DNA from: Alkaliphilus sp.
GTDB taxonomy: Bacteria > Bacillota > Clostridia > Peptostreptococcales > Thermotaleaceae
Direction of reading: 5' to 3'
DNA length: 7,268 nucleotides
Assembly (NCBI GenBank): GCA_018335765.1
Contig: JAGXRU010000105.1
Span: forward strand, 1 to 7,268
In this document: positions 5,302 through 7,268 of the stretch, one piece after another
Position numbering within the stretch: the stretch's first letter is position 1
Layout: the number at the start of each line of letters is the position of its first letter
The notes under the pieces: generated by a model
Databases searched by the model: none
Seen by the model: the letters and a program-made list of their open reading frames with translations, nothing else
Told to the model about the DNA's origin: nothing
Translations under genes and position numbers: made by a program

Positions 5302-6336
5302 ATGAAAATCACAAGACTGCTATCTATTTTGGCCGTTGTCATAATATTAGTTTTGGGACTTACAGCATGCTCTTCATCAGAAAATGAAGATGGAAACTCG
5401 AAGGTTAGAATTGCTCATTTTCCTAACATTACACATTCACAAGCTCTTATAGGAAGGATTGAAGGAAAATACCAAAATGTTTTTGAAGATTCTGCCGAAA
5501 TTGAATGGAAAACCTTTAATGCAGGACCCTCTGTTATTGAGGCCATATTTGCCGGAGAAGTGGATATCGGATACATAGGTCCAGGTCCTGCAATCAACGG
5601 ATATGTAAGATCGGGTGGAGATCTTCAGATTATTGCAGGAGCAACGAATGCAGGAGCTATTTTAGTATCAAGAAAGGACTTGGAAATAAATGAAATAGAG
5701 GATTTAAGTGGAAAAAGAGTTGCTATTCCGCAATTCGGAAATACTCAAGATTTGTCCTTAAGAATTATTTTGCAACAAAATGGATTAAAAGATACAGCAA
5801 AAGGTGGCACTGTTGAGATTGTACAGGCTGAAAATCCAGATATCAAAACACTTCTAGATAAAGGAGAAATTGATGCAGCTCTTGTTCCAGAACCATGGGG
5901 TTCCCGATTGATAGATGAAATCGGAGTAAATGTTGTGTTGGATTACAATCAGGTTTGGAGGGATGGAAATTATAGCACAGCATTAGTTATAGCCAGAACT
6001 CAATTTATACAGGAACACCCTGATCTAGTAGAAAAATTCCTTAGAACTCATGTTGAATTGACTGATTATATTAATAATAACCCTGTAGAAGCCAAGGCAA
6101 TAATTAATTCTAAAATCAAAGAATTGACACAAAAGGCTTTGGATAAGGATGTACTAGATGCTTCTTTCAACAGATTAAATGTAACATACGACCCCGAGAT
6201 GGATTCTGTTATTGAACTCGCAAATCTCTCAGCAGAGATTGGTTTTCTTAAAGAAAAACCTGATCTTAAAAATTTGTTTAATTTAAATTTGCTTAACAAA
6301 GTATTAAAAGAAAAAAACTTAGATGAAATACATTAG
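5302..6336 (+). CDS. Lipoprotein substrate-binding protein of an ABC importer, SsuA/TauA/NrtA type; probably for a sulfur anion
   Basis: This would be the extracellular, membrane-anchored receptor that hands its ligand to the ABC permease. The 344-residue protein starts with a lipoprotein signal: MKITR, a hydrophobic stretch to residue 19, then the lipobox LTAC with lipidated Cys 23 and a polar SSSENEDG linker. The mature part begins KVRIAHFPNITH and contains the family's FNAGPSVIEAIFAGEVDIGY (72-91), followed by IGPGPAING, a hinge-type AIPQFGNTQD and the second-lobe LVPEPWGSRL (194-203). These place it in the type II periplasmic-binding fold used for sulfonates, taurine, nitrate and related anions. 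ATG 5302 has GGGAGGG (5288-5294) 7 bases upstream. Genes for the ATPase and permease follow. Sequence alone does not give the ligand; the divergent sulfate-reduction operon favours sulfate or another oxidised sulfur compound. Confidence 0.88.
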   Translation: MKITRLLSILAVVIILVLGLTACSSSENEDGNSKVRIAHFPNITHSQALIGRIEGKYQNVFEDSAEIEWKTFNAGPSVIEAIFAGEVDIGYIGPGPAINGYVRSGGDLQIIAGATNAGAILVSRKDLEINEIEDLSGKRVAIPQFGNTQDLSLRIILQQNGLKDTAKGGTVEIVQAENPDIKTLLDKGEIDAALVPEPWGSRLIDEIGVNVVLDYNQVWRDGNYSTALVIARTQFIQEHPDLVEKFLRTHVELTDYINNNPVEAKAIINSKIKELTQKALDKDVLDASFNRLNVTYDPEMDSVIELANLSAEIGFLKEKPDLKNLFNLNLLNKVLKEKNLDEIH

Positions 6337-6374
6337 CATATTGAATAATGTAAGCTATGAGGTGAGGCGATAAA

Positions 6375-7214
6375 ATGAGTATTGTTGTTGAGAATGTTAG
6401 CAAGCAATTTATAACAAAACATAATATGACCCACACACTGGAAAAAATCAATTTAGAGTTCAAAACCGGTGAATTTGTTTGTATACTAGGTCCTTCTGGC
6501 TGTGGAAAATCTACGCTGTTAAATATCATTGCTGGACTGGAAAAGACAACAAAAGGCAGAATTTTAGTAAATGGGAAAGAAATAAAAGGGGCAGGATCAG
6601 ACAGAGCCGTAATGTTTCAGGAATCAGCTCTATTTCCATGGCTTAGAGTTATTGATAATGTCGAATTTGGAATGAAGATGGCTGGTATTTCTAAAGAAGA
6701 AAGAAGAGAAAAAGCTTTGAAATATCTGAAAATGGTTCATCTGACAAAATTTCAAAATTCATTTATACACGAACTCTCTGGTGGGATGAAGCAGAGAGTG
6801 GCTCTTGCAAGAGCTTTAACACTTGATTCTGAAGTTTTATTAATGGATGAACCTTTTGCTTCTCTCGACAGCCAAACAAAGAGTATCTTGCAATATGAGC
6901 TGCAGAAAATTTGGCTTGAAACAGGGAAAACTATTATTTTTATTACCCATAATGTTGAAGAATCTGTATTTTTAGCAGATAGGGTAATTGTAATGTCTGC
7001 CAATCCAGGAACTGTAAAAACCGAGTTCCGTATTCAGCTTGGCAGACCTAGACGGTCAGAAAACTTAGACCTGGCGTACATGGTTGCAGCTATTATGAAA
7101 GAACTTAAAGAGGAGGTCGAGAAGGTTGCAAAAGCTGAATACGATAATGACTGGAGTATTGAAGAGAATATCCTTTTACCTAATTCTGATAATTATATGG
7201 GAGATGGCTTATAG
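6375..7214 (+). CDS. ABC importer ATPase, SsuB/TauB/NrtD family
   Basis: The cytoplasmic ATPase that powers the importer. The 279-residue protein has all nucleotide-binding motifs: Walker A GPSGCGKST (39-47), Q-loop Gln 82 in MFQES, signature LSGGMKQR (134-141), Walker B VLLMDEP (154-160), D-loop SLD (163-165) and H-loop His 192. The ALFPWLRVIDNVEFG segment after the Q-loop is typical of the nitrate/sulfonate/taurine branch. The C-terminal part (about 240-279) is acidic and lysine-rich; its last 20 or so codons are also read in another frame by the permease. ATG 6375 is preceded by AGGTGAGG, 38 bases after the receptor gene stops, without a terminator between, so the genes are co-transcribed. 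The general function is certain; the transported compound is inferred from neighbours. Confidence 0.93.
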   Translation: MSIVVENVSKQFITKHNMTHTLEKINLEFKTGEFVCILGPSGCGKSTLLNIIAGLEKTTKGRILVNGKEIKGAGSDRAVMFQESALFPWLRVIDNVEFGMKMAGISKEERREKALKYLKMVHLTKFQNSFIHELSGGMKQRVALARALTLDSEVLLMDEPFASLDSQTKSILQYELQKIWLETGKTIIFITHNVEESVFLADRVIVMSANPGTVKTEFRIQLGRPRRSENLDLAYMVAAIMKELKEEVEKVAKAEYDNDWSIEENILLPNSDNYMGDGL

Positions 7215-7268
7215 AATTGGCGTAGAATCTCTTGGTATTTGGGAATCTTATATTTTCCCTTCTCCGAT
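7147..7268 (+). CDS. ABC importer permease (SsuC/TauC type), N-terminal 40 residues, cut by window edge
   Basis: In a different frame from the ATPase gene, ATG 7147 opens a reading frame that runs to the window end. It starts MTGVLKRISFYLILIIIWEM, a positively charged N-terminus and a first membrane segment. It continues AYRIGVESLGIWESYIFPSP, and the W..Y.FPSP pattern is the usual end of the first periplasmic segment in SsuC/TauC/NrtB permeases. It overlaps the ATPase gene by 68 bases. A TTG at 7159, or the ATG at 7204, are other possible starts; 7204 would remove the membrane segment, and none has a well-spaced Shine-Dalgarno site. The protein would complete the receptor-ATPase-permease importer. 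Confidence 0.75.
   Translation, partial: MTGVLKRISFYLILIIIWEMAYRIGVESLGIWESYIFPSP

Noticed and set aside
6337..6374. Possible terminator between receptor and ATPase genes
   Set aside because: The 38-base gap has no hairpin followed by a T-tract.

Overview
The window looks like a piece of chromosome from an anaerobic low-GC Firmicute, probably Clostridia. The base composition is AT-rich, the Shine-Dalgarno sites are strong and purine-rich, and the proteins are typical of anaerobes: a ferredoxin-type siroheme reductase and an AprA/AprB-like pair. I cannot name the species from the sequence.

Layout. Two divergent transcription units leave a shared 374-base control region (4928-5301). Leftward on the minus strand, in order of transcription, lie: a siroheme sulfite reductase (4927-3281) whose C-terminal segment continues in the +1 frame to 3130; APS kinase cysC (3116-2520); an AprA-like flavoprotein (2445-757); its 2x[4Fe-4S] AprB-like partner (773-459); and the start of cysD, ATP sulfurylase small subunit (444 to the window edge). 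Rightward on the plus strand lie: a lipoprotein substrate-binding protein of the SsuA/TauA/NrtA type (5302-6336), its ABC ATPase (6375-7214), and the first 40 codons of the permease, which overlaps the ATPase gene (7147 to the window edge).

Working together. The left operon holds nearly the whole route from sulfate to sulfide. CysD (with CysN presumably beyond position 1) makes APS. The AprA/AprB pair would reduce APS to sulfite using low-potential electrons. The siroheme enzyme would reduce sulfite to sulfide. CysC can make PAPS from APS. The right operon encodes an importer that, from its place beside these genes, probably brings in sulfate or another oxidised sulfur anion; the substrate is inferred from context.

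The points most worth checking are the frame break at the end of the sulfite reductase (single-base indel or programmed +1 frameshift), the use of an AprBA-type reductase with a shortened AprB in what looks like an assimilatory operon, the importer's substrate, and the divergent control region with a perfect 17-bp tandem repeat and a palindrome between two TTGACA promoters. No RNA genes, insertion sequences, CRISPR arrays or convincing terminators were seen.
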